DNA of 64,000 nt from Cristatella mucedo. Its lineage: Eukaryota; Bryozoa; Phylactolaemata; Cristatellidae. This document shows, in pieces, positions 44,160 to 56,348 of the stretch (the first letter of the stretch is position 1; each line of letters begins with the position of its first letter). The stretch is from the NCBI GenBank assembly GCA_009760855.2, contig WPIO01000040.1, forward strand, positions 237,501 through 301,500, in the 5' to 3' direction. A program made the position numbers and the translations under genes. The notes under the pieces are model-generated. The model was not told the origin of the DNA, made no database searches, and saw only the letters and a list, made by a program, of their open reading frames with translations.

Positions 44160-44441
44160 GTGCAGCGGTGGCTCAACAGCACACTTTGGATTCAGCCTGG
44201 CACGTCTTTCGCGAGAGAATTTCGCCGCGTGCACCACACGGAGATATGCGTAGACGCACGTATGGATGTGCCGCGGCCGAAAGCTGGCCAAATGCAGCGG
44301 TCGCTGCAAAAAAAGGACGCACCGGCGAGAATGCCCGAGGCGACGCACAGCCGCGTGAAAGAGCCGTGCGTCGACAAATGCAGCGTCTCTCGCGCCAAGA
44401 ATTTCCACTTGCACAGCCGCGACGCGAACCATTCGCAATCA
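44160..44441 (+). CDS. Possible GT92-type stem exon, orphan
   Basis: This is bounded by an acceptor (CCGGTCGTCTGCAG) and a GTGAGTG donor. The frame opens with GTG in phase 0 just as the stem exons of GT92 genes 1 and 2 do. The sequence is polar and Arg/Ala-rich, with an A-run near 44308 where frames change. No catalytic exon follows within the window. The similarity is in exon layout, not in residues, so this may be coincidence. Confidence 0.22.
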
Positions 44442-44596
44442 CGTGAGTGTATCTCCGTCTGTGGGTCCACAAACCCACAAGGAAAAGGTGCTACTCGGGA
44501 AAGTTACGTGCAGCGCACTCAAAGCCTGACTGCAGCTTTCAGCAAGAATTCGGTTGCCAGCAGACTTTATCTCGCGCAAGAAAGAGAAGTTGAGAG

Positions 44597-44870
44597 GCGT
44601 AGCTCAGTCAGGAGAGCAGTTGAGGCGGCGAGTAGCTTGGAAGCGGCAGTCTAGGACGGCTGGATTGGATTGGCCATAGTCGGCAGCATTAGAGTCAGTG
44701 TCGGTGCGTTTGAACTGTGGAAGCGAGTTCCGCAATCTAGGACCTGCAGAGCGAAAGCTTCCGTCGCCAGCTCAGTCTTTAAGCGGTCTTCAACCAACCG
44801 AGGAATTACGAGGCACTCGCCAAAGGCTAGGCTTCGCGGACCAAGCCTAAGAGGGTAGCGACTCAGACTT
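44597..44870 (-). mobile_element. LINE-B 3' fragment
   Basis: It matches 47583-47775 (CAGGAGAGCAGTTGAGG, GCCATAGTCGGCAG, GTGGAAGCGAGTTCC). On the minus strand it reads LWNSL-type reverse-transcriptase tail. Confidence 0.75.
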
Positions 44871-45632
44871 CCGTCGTTCTACTCTCGCCACTCGGCGGTT
44901 ACAAGTTCTTACGCTCGCGGCCTGCTCGCCCCGCCCCCGCCGCTGCTGCCGCTTCATCAGATCAGCCCATCGCCAGCGGCGCCAGCGGCGTCAGCGTCGG
45001 CGCGTCGCGGCTAACACGCGGGCTGACGTTGTCGCCGACGGACTTTCGCTAAGTAGCTGGCGTCTAGCTGGGTCGCTCTCAGCTTCTAGAGGCCTGTTTG
45101 TGGGACGCCGTTATCTGTTCTTGCCATGGCGTTCGGTGCCTTCCAATGTGCTACGAAATCCAAGCGCTCCGTGCAGCAACAAAGTTGGAGAGGAAAACTG
45201 CTACGGACCATAGATGCGGAAATCTGCCCACTGTGCTGTCTGGGATTATTGTTCCTTACTAACTTCAGCTTTATCTGTTGTACTTTCAAGAGAATCCTAT
45301 TTAATTAGATCTCAAATCAGTGGCATTCCTAGGACAATGTGCACCCGGACGTGAACTACACAGATGGCCCCCCAGTATTAGGCGGCCATTCTGGCACCCT
45401 CTCCCTCCCCCCCATCCAGTGCCCTTGATCCAGTGACCCAGGACGTATGCCTCATGCCCCCTTCGTTACGCCACTGGCCCAAATCAGTTGAATCCTAAAG
45501 AAGCGTGGATACTGTATGATAAATTTGAGCACTAGCTGGATATCTGATTTACCAATCAATTTAAAATTCAGCCATTACACGATATTAAAAATGAACCGGT
45601 TGTGTTACCATTAGTCTGGTAGCCGCTGCATT
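44871..45632. other. GC-rich then unique sequence, no firm gene
   Basis: A 60-residue frame at 45126-45308 has a hydrophobic stretch (CPLCCLGLLFLTNFSFICC) after a basic start, which could be a membrane anchor, but there is no donor or homologue to support it. Confidence 0.25.
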
Positions 45633-45735
45633 GGATAATAATAATAATAAATATTTATAGCGCTCAAACAGAGCTTAATCTCTCTCTAGGCACTTAGCAC
45701 GTGCTCTAAAAGAAGCACGAATGAAAAGAAAGCAG
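45633..45735 (-). mobile_element. LINE-A-like 3' tail fragment
   Basis: AATAATAATAATAA, then TATAGCGCTCAAACAGAGCT and CTCTCTAGGCACTTAGCAC. Confidence 0.65.
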
Positions 45736-45739
45736 AATA

Positions 45740-47570
45740 GACGCAAGGGTCAAGCATAATCAAAGGTCAAGCGTAATCAATTGCTTAGTGCGAACGTTTC
45801 GCAACGTCAGCAAGCATAGCGCCGTGGTTGACACGCCTTCAGCAGATTGCGACCTCCAAATGTCGACCCAAAGACGCAAGGGATTCAGAGACCCAACCCG
45901 CTTCGCTAGCTTCGCTCCCCTGTCGCGTGCTTTTAGAGGCTTACTCGTGCTGCCTTGCAAGGTGTCAATGCAGCACGCAGATCACTCCCTCTCGCGGCCG
46001 ATCCTTCTGCTGCTGCCACTGCCATGTATGCAGCCAAGATTAAGCCGTGCATGGGATCGATGCCTGCAATGGGGGACCGCACAATAATAGAATAACACAC
46101 TGAGAATAAGATATTAAGACGACAGATATAAGATAAGAATACTCACATATGTTTCATCCTTTTGAATCACGTTCAATCAACATCCTCTGGCCATGCGCGT
46201 GAGCACCTGCGAATGCACGATCGAAGTAGCGTTTAGGCAGACGGCTGCAGTGCCCACCGTGATGTGATAGCATGTATTTCGTGTAGACTGTGCATCTCCC
46301 TGATGCTCAAAGTAATGGCACCAAGCGTAATGAGAAGCAAGTTTCTGTCATTTCATTTCGTTAATTGGTGTGCTAATATGACGTCGGGCGCATTTATTTG
46401 CAACGGCGTGCATGTCGGACTCGGCCGAGTGTAGTCAATCAGCAGGCGTAACTTATCGCTTATCATTACTCCAAGCTCCTCGCGGGTGTGCAGGAGGGCT
46501 TCCACAATAGCGCTAACTAACTTAGGTCGAAGCTGTTGGTCCACATCGTATGCTATACATGTGCCTGAGCTTAAGGTCGGGTACTGCATCAGACGAGCCA
46601 TCGTCTGCTTCCGGAATGCCGTAACCGAACCCTGTTATCAGCGACAGCTTACCTTACCTAACTGGTATTAATGCGTGATATATTTACTCACTTTGTAGTC
46701 CGCTACTTGGCATCCACGCGTTAAGGATTAATTTTTGGATATGGTCTTATATGCATGGTTTTTCTTGATACCAGGTAGGTGGCACAGCGTTCGGCATTCA
46801 TTACTGTTGAAGCAGTAGCGCACCGTCGTAGTTTTGGTCGAAATTTAGCCACAACCTGTATGGAATTTAGGTTAATAGCTTTTATTGGGTCGTCAACTCA
46901 CACCATAGTTTCACTCACAGTTTTAAAACACTGCCAGTCTGCTTTTTGTTGAACGTCGGGCTTACGCTAATGTCCTGGGTATTGACGCAGCCGGGAATAG
47001 GCATATTTCTAATGCCACTGTGGCTAGAAGCTGCCCCGGGGATGAGAGCTAGGGGCACCTAAACAAGTGCTCCCCACTCTCCGTCGTCCAGTTGGAAGGC
47101 TAGCTTGACGCAGCTCTGCCCGGCATTGCACTGCGCAAGTAGCCACTCCAGGAATGACAGGTAGCCTACAGAGTCGGTCGTCTACAGACAGATCGTCTCC
47201 TGGCTAGGCAAGCAAACCAGTAGCCCGGCAGAGCTAACAACAGGCAGAAGTGGGCTAAACGATGCGCGAACTGGATGATTGGCGGCAGGCGCCGGTCTGT
47301 CTGTTGGACTAACAAGAGAGTGAACTCCTGCTCTTTGAGAGTAAGAAATGCGGCCCCTTTGTTGGCCGAAGAAGGTGCAAGCGGCGACAAAAAAGTTGCC
47401 CCGAGATAGATAGGCAGATTTGGATTCGGCTTTGCCTTCGGCTGTCTTGGTCATCCCATAGATGATCTATATCGACATAGAGGATAGATATACCCATAGA
47501 TGATAGTCGGGGGGGGGCTCCAGCCGATCAACCAAGTTGGTCAATTTATGACCGCAGCCGACGAATTTTA
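45740..47570. other. No gene recognised
   Basis: Mixed composition with short frames on both strands and no domain. A GATAGAT-type imperfect repeat lies near 47459-47505, followed by a G run. Confidence 0.3.
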
Positions 47571-47574
47571 AGAA

Positions 47575-48110
47575 GAATGTTTACTGAGTCAGGAGAGCAG
47601 TTGAGGTAGTGAGTAGCATGGAAGTAGCAGCTCAGGACCGCTGAAAAGGATGTGCCATAGTCGGCAGTAGGAGAGTAGTTATTGTTGCGTAAGAATTGTG
47701 GAAGCGAGTTCCACAGTCTAGAGCCTGCAGAGCTAAAGCTCGTGTCGCCAACGGTCTTTAAGCGGGAGCATGGAACAGCTAATTTATTGCCCACACAGGA
47801 CCTGATGGCGCGAACAGGCTGAAACTGATGCAACAGTTCATCCAGGTCAAAGTAACCAAGCTGTGGCGGGCCTTGTAGGTCAGCCTAAGAACTTTTCTCA
47901 GTATCCGTTGCTCAACCGGCATCAATTCTAGCTCTTTTAGCAAAGGAGACACGTGCTCAAACCTCTGGGACTTGAAAACTAGCCGTGCAGCCATATTCAT
48001 AGTCAGCTGCCGTGGCCTAGTTGCTTTCTTTAGTAGCCCAGCCAAAAGGGAATTACAATAATCAAGCCGAGACAGAACCAAGGAGCTAAGAAGAGTAAGA
48101 GTACTTGTAC
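47575..48110 (-). mobile_element. LINE-B reverse-transcriptase C-terminal fragment
   Basis: Two minus-strand frames read SRLDYCNSLLAGLLKKATRP, RFEHVSPLLKELELMPVEQR and then SRLWNSLPQFLRNN. This is the standard tail of L2/CR1-clade LINE proteins, and it is broken between frames near 47800. Confidence 0.85.
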
Positions 48111-48419
48111 CTTAAACGAATATTGAAGTCAATGTTATTCCGCAGCAAGAGGAAAGTCTATAGCCATATTTCATTGACATGGCAGCAGCTACTCTTTCGT
48201 TGCTGTTATAACGGTTAAAAGTCATTGATATTTTTAACGTTTTTTTTAGAAACTTTCTATCTTATTTAGATATGGTTACTCAGTCACATAGTTTGACGCG
48301 TTGTTTTCTCGCTAGCCGGATCGTGGGCGTGCGTTTATGTGCGTACGCACATTCATTTATCGTACGACATCTTGCAGGTTGCTATCTAGTCTAGACCAAG
48401 AGAACTTGAGCAACTTCCG
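48111..48419. other. Spacer between LINE fragments
   Basis: No feature seen. Confidence 0.3.
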
Positions 48420-49512
48420 CCCAGTCTCCCTTCCACCGTTACAATAAAAAAACACTGGAGCGATTTTTGCCAGACCGGCTGAACTCATATATTGAAACTT
48501 TAAACCTTGCTAGTAAGTTCCAGTCTGGTTTTAGGGCTAATCACTCCACAGAGTCAGCATTGCTTCGGGTGTATAACGACCTGCTTAGGAATGCAGACTT
48601 ACGCAGAGTGTCTCTGCTTGTTTTGCTCGATCTTTCGGCAGCTTTTGATACTATCGATCACCAAGTTCTCTTAGAGTGCCTCTCATTTCGCCTGGGCATC
48701 TTTGGCACTGCAGTGCAACGGTTCAGGTGCTATCTCATTGGGAGACTCCAGAGTTTTGATGTGAATGGACAAGGACCATCAGAAGATCCTCTGAATTATG
48801 AGTTACCTCAGGGCTCCGCGTTTGGTCTCGTTCTTTTCACGGTTTATGCTCTCCCTCTAGCTGATGTGACTCCCAAGCTCAATGTAGGCTTTTACTTCTA
48901 TGCAGAGGACAGTTGTGACTTTTTTTTTATCCCTCCCAGCTCTCCAACACGTCGAATTCTCTTAACATCCTTACTGCATGTATTGTTGACATCTGCACAT
49001 GGATGGCAGCAAAATTTCTGAATTGAATGACGACGAAGCTAAAATGGCAACCAAATTTCTTAAATTGAATGAGGATAAAAACAACTTACTCGTTATGGGC
49101 AAACAAAGTGTAATTCAGAAATTGGAAAAGGTAACTCTCAAAATCGGCTTTGCGAGCATATCTCTTATTGAATCAGCACGAAATCCAAGTGTCACGTTCC
49201 GAAGTGACCTTTCATAAGACAACCACATCAGCTCCACAATCAAGTCTGCCTACTTTCAACTACATAACATTGTTAAAGTTCGGGGTTGTTTAGACAGGGA
49301 TACCACATCTAAGTTGGCCCATGCATTTGGGACATCCCGTCTTGACTTCTGTAACTCACTGCTCGCTGGGCTACCGGCCTGTGCACTAAGGTGCTTACAG
49401 CTGGTGCAAAACTCTGCAGCTAGGCTTCTCTGTCGTGAGCGTCGATGTTGCCACATTACACCACTTCTCGCCGACCTGCATTTGCTTCCATTAAAGCAAC
49501 TCATCGAGTTTA
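48420..49512 (+). mobile_element. LINE-A reverse transcriptase, broken
   Basis: The frames contain reverse-transcriptase blocks in order: LSNFRPVSLPP, SGFRANHSTESALLRVYNDL, VLLDLSAAFDTIDHQVLLE, LPQGSAFGLVLFTVYALPL and FYAEDS. The last stands where the catalytic Y-A-D-D should be, so one Asp has become Glu. Then come FLKLNEDKNNLLVMG and the C-terminal SRLDFCNSLLAGLP. Stops and frame changes occur near 48447, 49021 and 49217. It is 5' truncated, and its 3' end is cut at an (AAT)n junction with the opposite copy. Confidence 0.88.
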
Positions 49513-51010
49513 ATAATAATAATAATAATAATTCACTTGATAAAGCGCCCTCAGAGAACTTAATCTCTCTCTAGGCGCTTTACATTTGCTGTAAAGTGAA
49601 ATGCAATTGAATGGTATGTAAAATCATGCTTGAAAAACAAACGAAATGAATAATATGGTTAGGGGTGACATGCACGCAAATGTGCAAATGTGGTTAGTGG
49701 CAGCGTGCACAGTGTCAGCCCGCATAAGCACATCAAGGACGAAATCACAGGGACCCACTAAATTCTCTCCTAAATAGGTGTGTTTTTAGGTTCCTTTTAA
49801 ATGTGGTCAGGTCAGGGGATGTTCTGACGCAGGTCGGGAGGGAGTTCCAGGCTTTGGAAGCATATGAACTAAATGCACGGTCTCCAAAGGATTTAAGGTT
49901 TGTATGAGGTATTTCAAGACTGTTGGATTCCGAAAAACGGGTGGTACGATGCTTGGCCTGATGGGGTAGTATATCTGACAGATAGGCTGGAGCCATAGAA
50001 TGAAGAGACCTAAAAGTGAGCGACAAAACCTTGAAGTCAATCCGTTGCTTGACTGGTAGCCAGTGCAGGTCGGCGAGAAGTGGAGTAATGTGGCAACTGT
50101 GACGCTCACGACAGACAAGCCTAGCTGCAGAGTTTTGCACCAGCTGCAATCGCCTGATCGCACATGCTGGTAGGCCAGTAAGCAGTGAGTTGCAGAAGTC
50201 GAGACGGGATGTCACGAATGCATGGACCAACTTGGACGTGGTATCTTTATCTAAACAAGCCCGAATTTTAGCAATGTTATGAAGCTAAAAATAGGCGGAT
50301 TTGACTGTGGAGCTGATATGGTCGTCTAACGAGAGGTCGCTTTGGAATATGACACATAGATTTCGAGTTGATTCAACTGGAGAATGCTGGCAGAGCCAAT
50401 TTTGAGCGTCAGCCTTTCCAATCTCTGGATCACAGTGGGCTTGCCCATAACTAGTAGGTTAGTTTTATCATCGTTAAGTTTTAGAAAATTTGCTGCCATC
50501 CATGTGCAGATGTCATCAATGCATGCAGCTAGTGAGCTTAGAGAATTTGAGGTGCTCGAAGGCTGGGAGGGATCAAAGCAAAGGTACAACTGAGTGTCAT
50601 CGCATAGAAGTGAAAGCCTAGATTGTGCTTGGCAATCACATCAGCAAGAGGCAGAGTATAAACCGTGAAAAGAACCGGACCTAGCACTAAGCCCCGAGGT
50701 ACTCCATATTTCAGAGGTACTTCAGATGATCTTTGTCCATTCACGTCAATACTCTGGAGTCTCCCACTGAGATAGGACCTGAACCACTGCAGAGCAGTGC
50801 CAGTGATGCCCAGGCGAGATGAGAGGCGCTCTAGAAGAACTTTGTGATGGATGGTATCAAAAGCTGCCAATCAAACAAAACAAGCAGAGACACTCTACCC
50901 ATGTCTGCATTCCTAAGTAGGTCGTTGTATACCCGAAGCAACATTGACTCTGTGGAGTGATGAGCTCTAAAGCCAGAGTGGAACTTACTAGCAAGGTGTG
51001 AGGTTTCGGT
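49513..51010 (-). mobile_element. LINE-A copy, minus strand, broken
   Basis: Reading leftwards: AFDTIHHKVLLERLSSRLG, YGVPRGLVLGPVLFTVYTLP, then a frame loss at the Y-A-D-D position. Next FLKLNDDKTNLLVMGKPTVI, and a clean 161-residue C-terminal frame (49745-50230: TSRLDFCNSLLTGLPACAIR, WNSLPTCVRTSPDL). A full 3' UTR ends in (ATT)n at 49513. Its 5' end is truncated near 51 kb. Confidence 0.9.
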
Positions 51011-51034
51011 TCCATTATTCTTGGGCTCTAGCCT

Positions 51035-51520
51035 AAATATAAGATCTACTATCTACTCCACCGTCAGACTAAGCATCGTACCACCCGCTTTTCGGAATAG
51101 AACTGCTTAACCATACTTCGTACAAACCTCAAATACTTTGGAGACCGTGCCTTTTTATTCGTACGCTCCCAAAAGCCTGGAACTCACCCCGGACCTGCGT
51201 CATGACATCTCCTGACTTGTCCACATTTAAAAAAACAACTAAAACGCATCTATTTATGACATCATTAAGTGGGTGCCTGGGATTCGTCCTTCATGTGCTT
51301 ATGGGTTCTGACACTGTTGCATGCTGCTACTAACCAGACTCGCATGCTGACTCTGTGCACGTCACCCCGAATCAATCATGTTATTCTTGTTACTTATCGA
51401 GCATGGTGCCACTAACCTTTCGACCGAGCTTTCTTTGCAGCAAATGTAACGGGCATAGAAAAAGATTGAGTACTCTGAGGGGCTTTATCATATTTACTAT
51501 TATTATTATCATTGTAGCCT
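51035..51520 (+). mobile_element. LINE-A 3' end
   Basis: A decayed reverse-transcriptase tail and a complete 3' UTR (CTTCATGTGCTTATGGGTTC, AAAAAGATTGAGTACTCTGA, then ATTATTATTATC). Confidence 0.85.
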
Positions 51521-51529
51521 ACGAGCAGC

Positions 51530-52530
<1,001 letters not shown>

Positions 52531-52544
52531 GAAAAGAACTAATA

Positions 52545-52670
52545 CTAATAATAACAATAATTCATTTGTATGGCGCAATTAGAGAACTTAAATTGCGTAG
52601 GGAATTTACATATGCTGTAAAAAAAATTTACACAATTCATTTGCATGGCGCTTTAAGAGAACAAAATTTT
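52545..52670 (-). mobile_element. Duplicated SINE-B tails
   Basis: Two tails in reverse (AATTCATTTGTATGGCGCAA and AATTCATTTGCATGGCGCTT), separated by TTTACATATGCTGTAAAAAA. They match 41220-41350 inverted, so they were present before the segment duplicated. Confidence 0.75.
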
Positions 52671-53092
52671 TAAAGTAGCTGGGAATGGTCACGTGACTAA
52701 CAGTCGCACTCAATGAGCGTACGACAGTACGACGGCCAGCGATACCACTCGATGCCACTTGTATCTGCTCACTTGTCGTCCATCGCGAGCGCGAGTACTG
52801 CTGGGATACTTGGCGATTGGCATAAACTGGCCGGAGTACTTGTTGAGTACCGAGGCGAGTTTCTGCCTTTTGTCGGGCGCCGTAATGTAAGACACTAACT
52901 CGTTCAGCATTTTGCAGCGAGATTTTCTTTTTCGCTGTGGATGCCCCTGGATCGCCACACCACGTCCCAGCATCCCGGGATGTCGGCGCTGATCCCTGTA
53001 AATAGCGAGAACGAATCACGATGAGTTAGCGTGATTAATAGGTCGTTTGTACAGCTTCCATTGAGACCTCAATCTTTATCGTGACGCTTCAC

Positions 53093-53150
<58 letters not shown>

Positions 53151-53370
53151 CGGTAAGAGAATTAATAACTGAGCCTAGCCTAGCGACGCGCTTAACGACG
53201 TCTCGTGCAGAGACGAGCACTACGTTCCGCCCAGCATGCGAAAGTGCACCACTTACAGTCAATGTGCGACAAGGTGCGATGCGCCCAGGCATCGTAGATC
53301 ATGCATTCGACACATACCGCTCCGACCTTTCACTGCGGCACTTAGTATGTACGTGAGTAAATTCGCGTGC
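52671..53370 (+). repeat. Module X, copy 2
   Basis: It pairs with 38225-38675. CATGGTCACG-like start, then an extra 270 bp, GTCCCAGCATCCCGGGATGT, TGTAAATAGCGAGAACGAAT, a (CT)n tract (53094-53147) where copy 1 has only a few CTs, and AGCCTAGCGACGCGCTTAAC. The 3' part can encode MRPGIVDHAFDTYRSDLSLR directly before a GTGAGT donor-like site at about 53357. It may be a coding exon of a duplicated gene or a repeat. Confidence 0.65.
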
Positions 53371-54105
53371 ACTCAGAACGGGCCTTCTAAAAGTGAGGCC
53401 GTGCGATAGGCGATAGCCTGCGAGCGCTAGCTTGGAAGCTTCGATTGTCACGAGCTTTGGCATTGGCCAATTGGAATTTCGAAAGCGGGTAGCGGCGGCT
53501 CAGCTAGAGGAGTGCGTGCTAAGCTGTTTTCTTAGTGTTCAGGCGAAGGAGAAACGTTGCGGTAAACTACTACAGAAAGCGTTTAAACACAGCTCATTGG
53601 CAGCTGCCAGCTGCGTAGCTAGATGAAAATCGCACGCGATCGTCTGGCTTCTTCTCAACGGGCACTGCTAGCAAATTGCTTGCTTTCAAATGTTTTGGAT
53701 TTGAATGGCAGGACTTTGGTTTTCAAGTGAACATTAGCTATTCTAAGCTTCCGGATGTAGACTCGGAAGAAGTCCTCGACATTCGGCCTATATCGTCGTT
53801 CGACCCGGACTTCTTAAAGTCGCGTTCAAGCCAGTGCTTAACACTGGCATCTTTTAAAGTTTTTTTTTGTAGATTAAAAGGCATGTCTGCGAATTTGTAC
53901 ACGGACCAAATGTTTGGGAGCCGGCTCGTCGAGGGCGCTAGTGCGAAAGTACGGGCTCGCAGCGAGCCAACGCAGCGAGCCCTTGGGCTGCGTTGGCTGC
54001 GATCATTTGAGTGCATCGCTGGCTCGCATGCTGCAGCTGACGCTGAACTTCCGCTATGAGCTCACGAGCTTATGAGCTTATGCGCGCTTAGCGTCCATAG
54101 AGAAT
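53371..54105 (+). other. Unique sequence, no recognised gene
   Basis: Open frames at 53432-53626 and 53676-54059 lack known domains. The second is matched by an equally open frame on the other strand. The end (54036-54095) resembles 43804-43850 (CAGCTGACG, CTTCCGCTA, GCGCGCTTAGC), suggesting a short shared repeat or promoter piece. Confidence 0.3.
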
Positions 54106-54107
54106 CT

Positions 54108-54560
54108 GAGGGCAATAGGAGGCTGAAAGTGATGCAGCAGTTCAGCTAGGTATGAAGGAGCGAAGCCGTGGCGGGCCCTGTAGGTCAGTGTAAGAACTTT
54201 ACTCTGCATCCGTCGATCAACTGGCAACCGCTCAAGCTAGTTCAGCAAAAGAGACACCTGGTCTAACCTCTGGGATTTGTTAATTCACCTGTCAACCATA
54301 TTTATGACCAGCTGCAGTGACCCAACAAGTTTTTTCGGTAGCCCAGCCAAAAGGAAGCTGCAATAATCTAGCCAAGGCAAAACCAGGAGCCTAGTTAAAA
54401 ATTTTACAAGCCACAGGGTAAGACAGTCCCTAATCTGAAACGGGGATCGTACGTTATGGCTAGCTGTGGAGGCAGTCTTTTAACGAAGCTTTCAAAGTTT
54501 AGGTAGCTGTCAAAGACGAAACGCAAACTCAGAGCTCGCGGTGACAGTCGCATCCAACTA
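54108..54560 (-). mobile_element. LINE-B fragment
   Basis: It matches 47815-48090 (TGGCGGGCCCTGTAGGTCAG, GTAGCCCAGCCAAAAGG). The minus-strand reverse-transcriptase tail is heavily broken. Confidence 0.75.
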
Positions 54561-54639
54561 GAGGTGATGCGAACAAGCCAAAAGCCTCAGAACAAAACAG
54601 CAATATATATTAATTGTCCATAGAAGACCTCAGGGAGGG

Positions 54640-54800
54640 AAGCGGCTAAAAATAGTGCAAGGGCTCAGTGAGGAAAAGAGGAGTAAAGCCGTCGCTGGCC
54701 TTAAATGTCAGTGTAAGCATTTTGCTCTACATCCGTTGATTGACCTTGACCCATGAAAGATTTCCTTCAGCAAAAATACGTCTACCTCTGGGATACACAT
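54640..54800 (-). mobile_element. LINE-B fragment, degenerate
   Basis: Sequence like CTGGCCTTAAATGTCAGTGT and TCCGTTGATTGACC repeats the previous fragment at lower similarity. Confidence 0.6.
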
Positions 54801-55544
54801 TTATTTCTTGTTTTTATTTTATTTTATTTTTTTATTTTATTTATTTTATGACTTGTCAAGCACTTATTGCATATACGAGATTTCAGTGTCATCTGAGCGT
54901 CAGTAGTGAAGTAAGCAGTGTTATTTCGCCGAAGTGCAGTGCCGGAAGTCTGTGCAGCAAAAAGAACTATGAGTTCATGCTAGCTAACAAAACTGTTTTC
55001 GACTCTATATTCAGCGGAAAAAAACATGATCTCGGAAGATCTGCTTTAATTAAAATGCTGTCTTTCCAGATCATTCGTTCTGTCATTTTTTCTCTCAGAA
55101 GCATCACGTGCTTTTCTCCAGATTAAAATAGGGTCGAGCCTTTTATCGTTAGACACCTGTTTAATCTGCCAGCGAGTAATAAACGTAAATGATCAACTTA
55201 ATCAGAAAACCAACATCCTTACATAGGACCACCGCCTTCACAAATATTTCAAAGCATATCTGTGCACACATGGCTCACAAAACAGCTCCACGAAGGGTTG
55301 TTCCTAGTTTCTGAGGAGTCTACCGGAGGCGATAGCAAATGAAGAAGGCTGTTGATCGCAATCGTGTGAAATATTCGTCCTAAAGCAATTCCACGGTGGC
55401 CTAGCTGTGCAATTAAAATCTGAACCTTGGATTATAAACACAAATACTCATGCCGTGTAGGATTTTATGTTAACGATACTAATCTTTGATTAGAAAAGTT
55501 GATTTCTTACAATTCCATTTAATTAATTCCTGCGATTCTAATCA
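54801..55544. other. No gene recognised
   Basis: A T-rich run (54810-54850) lies inside a 128-residue frame (54740-55126) that starts in LINE debris and has no domain. Confidence 0.3.
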
Positions 55545-55635
55545 ATGTCTCCTTGCAGAAAATGTTAAGCGCCTAGGAAGAGATTCAGTTCTCTGAGGGC
55601 GCTTTATCAAGTGCATTATTATTATTATTATTATG
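55545..55635 (+). mobile_element. LINE-A 3' tail
   Basis: TTAAGCGCCTAGGAAGAGAT, then TCAGTTCTCTGAGGGCGCTT and (ATT)n. Confidence 0.85.
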
Positions 55636-56200
55636 TGTCGAAAAAGTAGGAAAATTAATATATGTTACACAACGAACTGAAATTCCCCCGGTTAATCAAC
55701 CACTTCCGATTAAGATGACTATCAATTAACGTTATCTTGACTGCATAGTGTCATTGTAAGATTTTTGTGTTTGCTGCACCGTGTCTTCTAATAAAAGTAT
55801 AACTTCCTTTCTAGCGAGCACCCAGTGAGTTGTAACTAGTCCTATGGGTAGACAGTTAAAAAAGCGTCCCCGAAACTTTTGAAAAACAAAGCGTATTTAC
55901 GTAACCGTTGTGGCAGAACAAGTATATTAAACAGTATACTCTTCACTTCTTAAAGTCTAAGCATAACACAGCAACCTTTCGCAACTTGGCCGTAATCAAG
56001 GTCACCGTCCCGGACAGAGGTCACTGCCGAGTGACTCAAGGTCGAGGTCAATACCCACTGATTCCCACGTGTTTTCCCCGAGGCTCGGACAAAACGTAGA
56101 GGCCATCTCAATACGAAGTATATGTAGCAACAGTCATGGTGACTTTCAAGACGTCAATTCTGCGTGGCCATTAGAAAATTGTTACTGCTAACAATGCCGA
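55636..56200. other. No gene recognised
   Basis: AT-rich, no domain-bearing frame. Confidence 0.3.
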
Positions 56201-56348
56201 GCTGGTTTGGTCTAGCGGTTAAGGTGCTCGCCCCTACCATGGTCTGACTGAGGTCGTGGGCTCGAGCCCCGAGGCACATGTGAAGCGCCTGAATAGAGAT
56301 TAAGTTCTCTTGGGGCGCTATATAAATGAATTATATATTTTTTATATA
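56201..56348 (+). mobile_element. SINE-B copy, well preserved
   Basis: GCTGGTTTGGTCTAGCGGTT head, GTGGGCTCGAGCCCCG B-box region, AAGTTCTCTTGGGGCGCTAT tail and an AT-rich end. Confidence 0.92.

Noticed and set aside
45126-45308. Small membrane protein of 60 residues
   Set aside because: A hydrophobic stretch alone, with no homologue, splice or promoter evidence.
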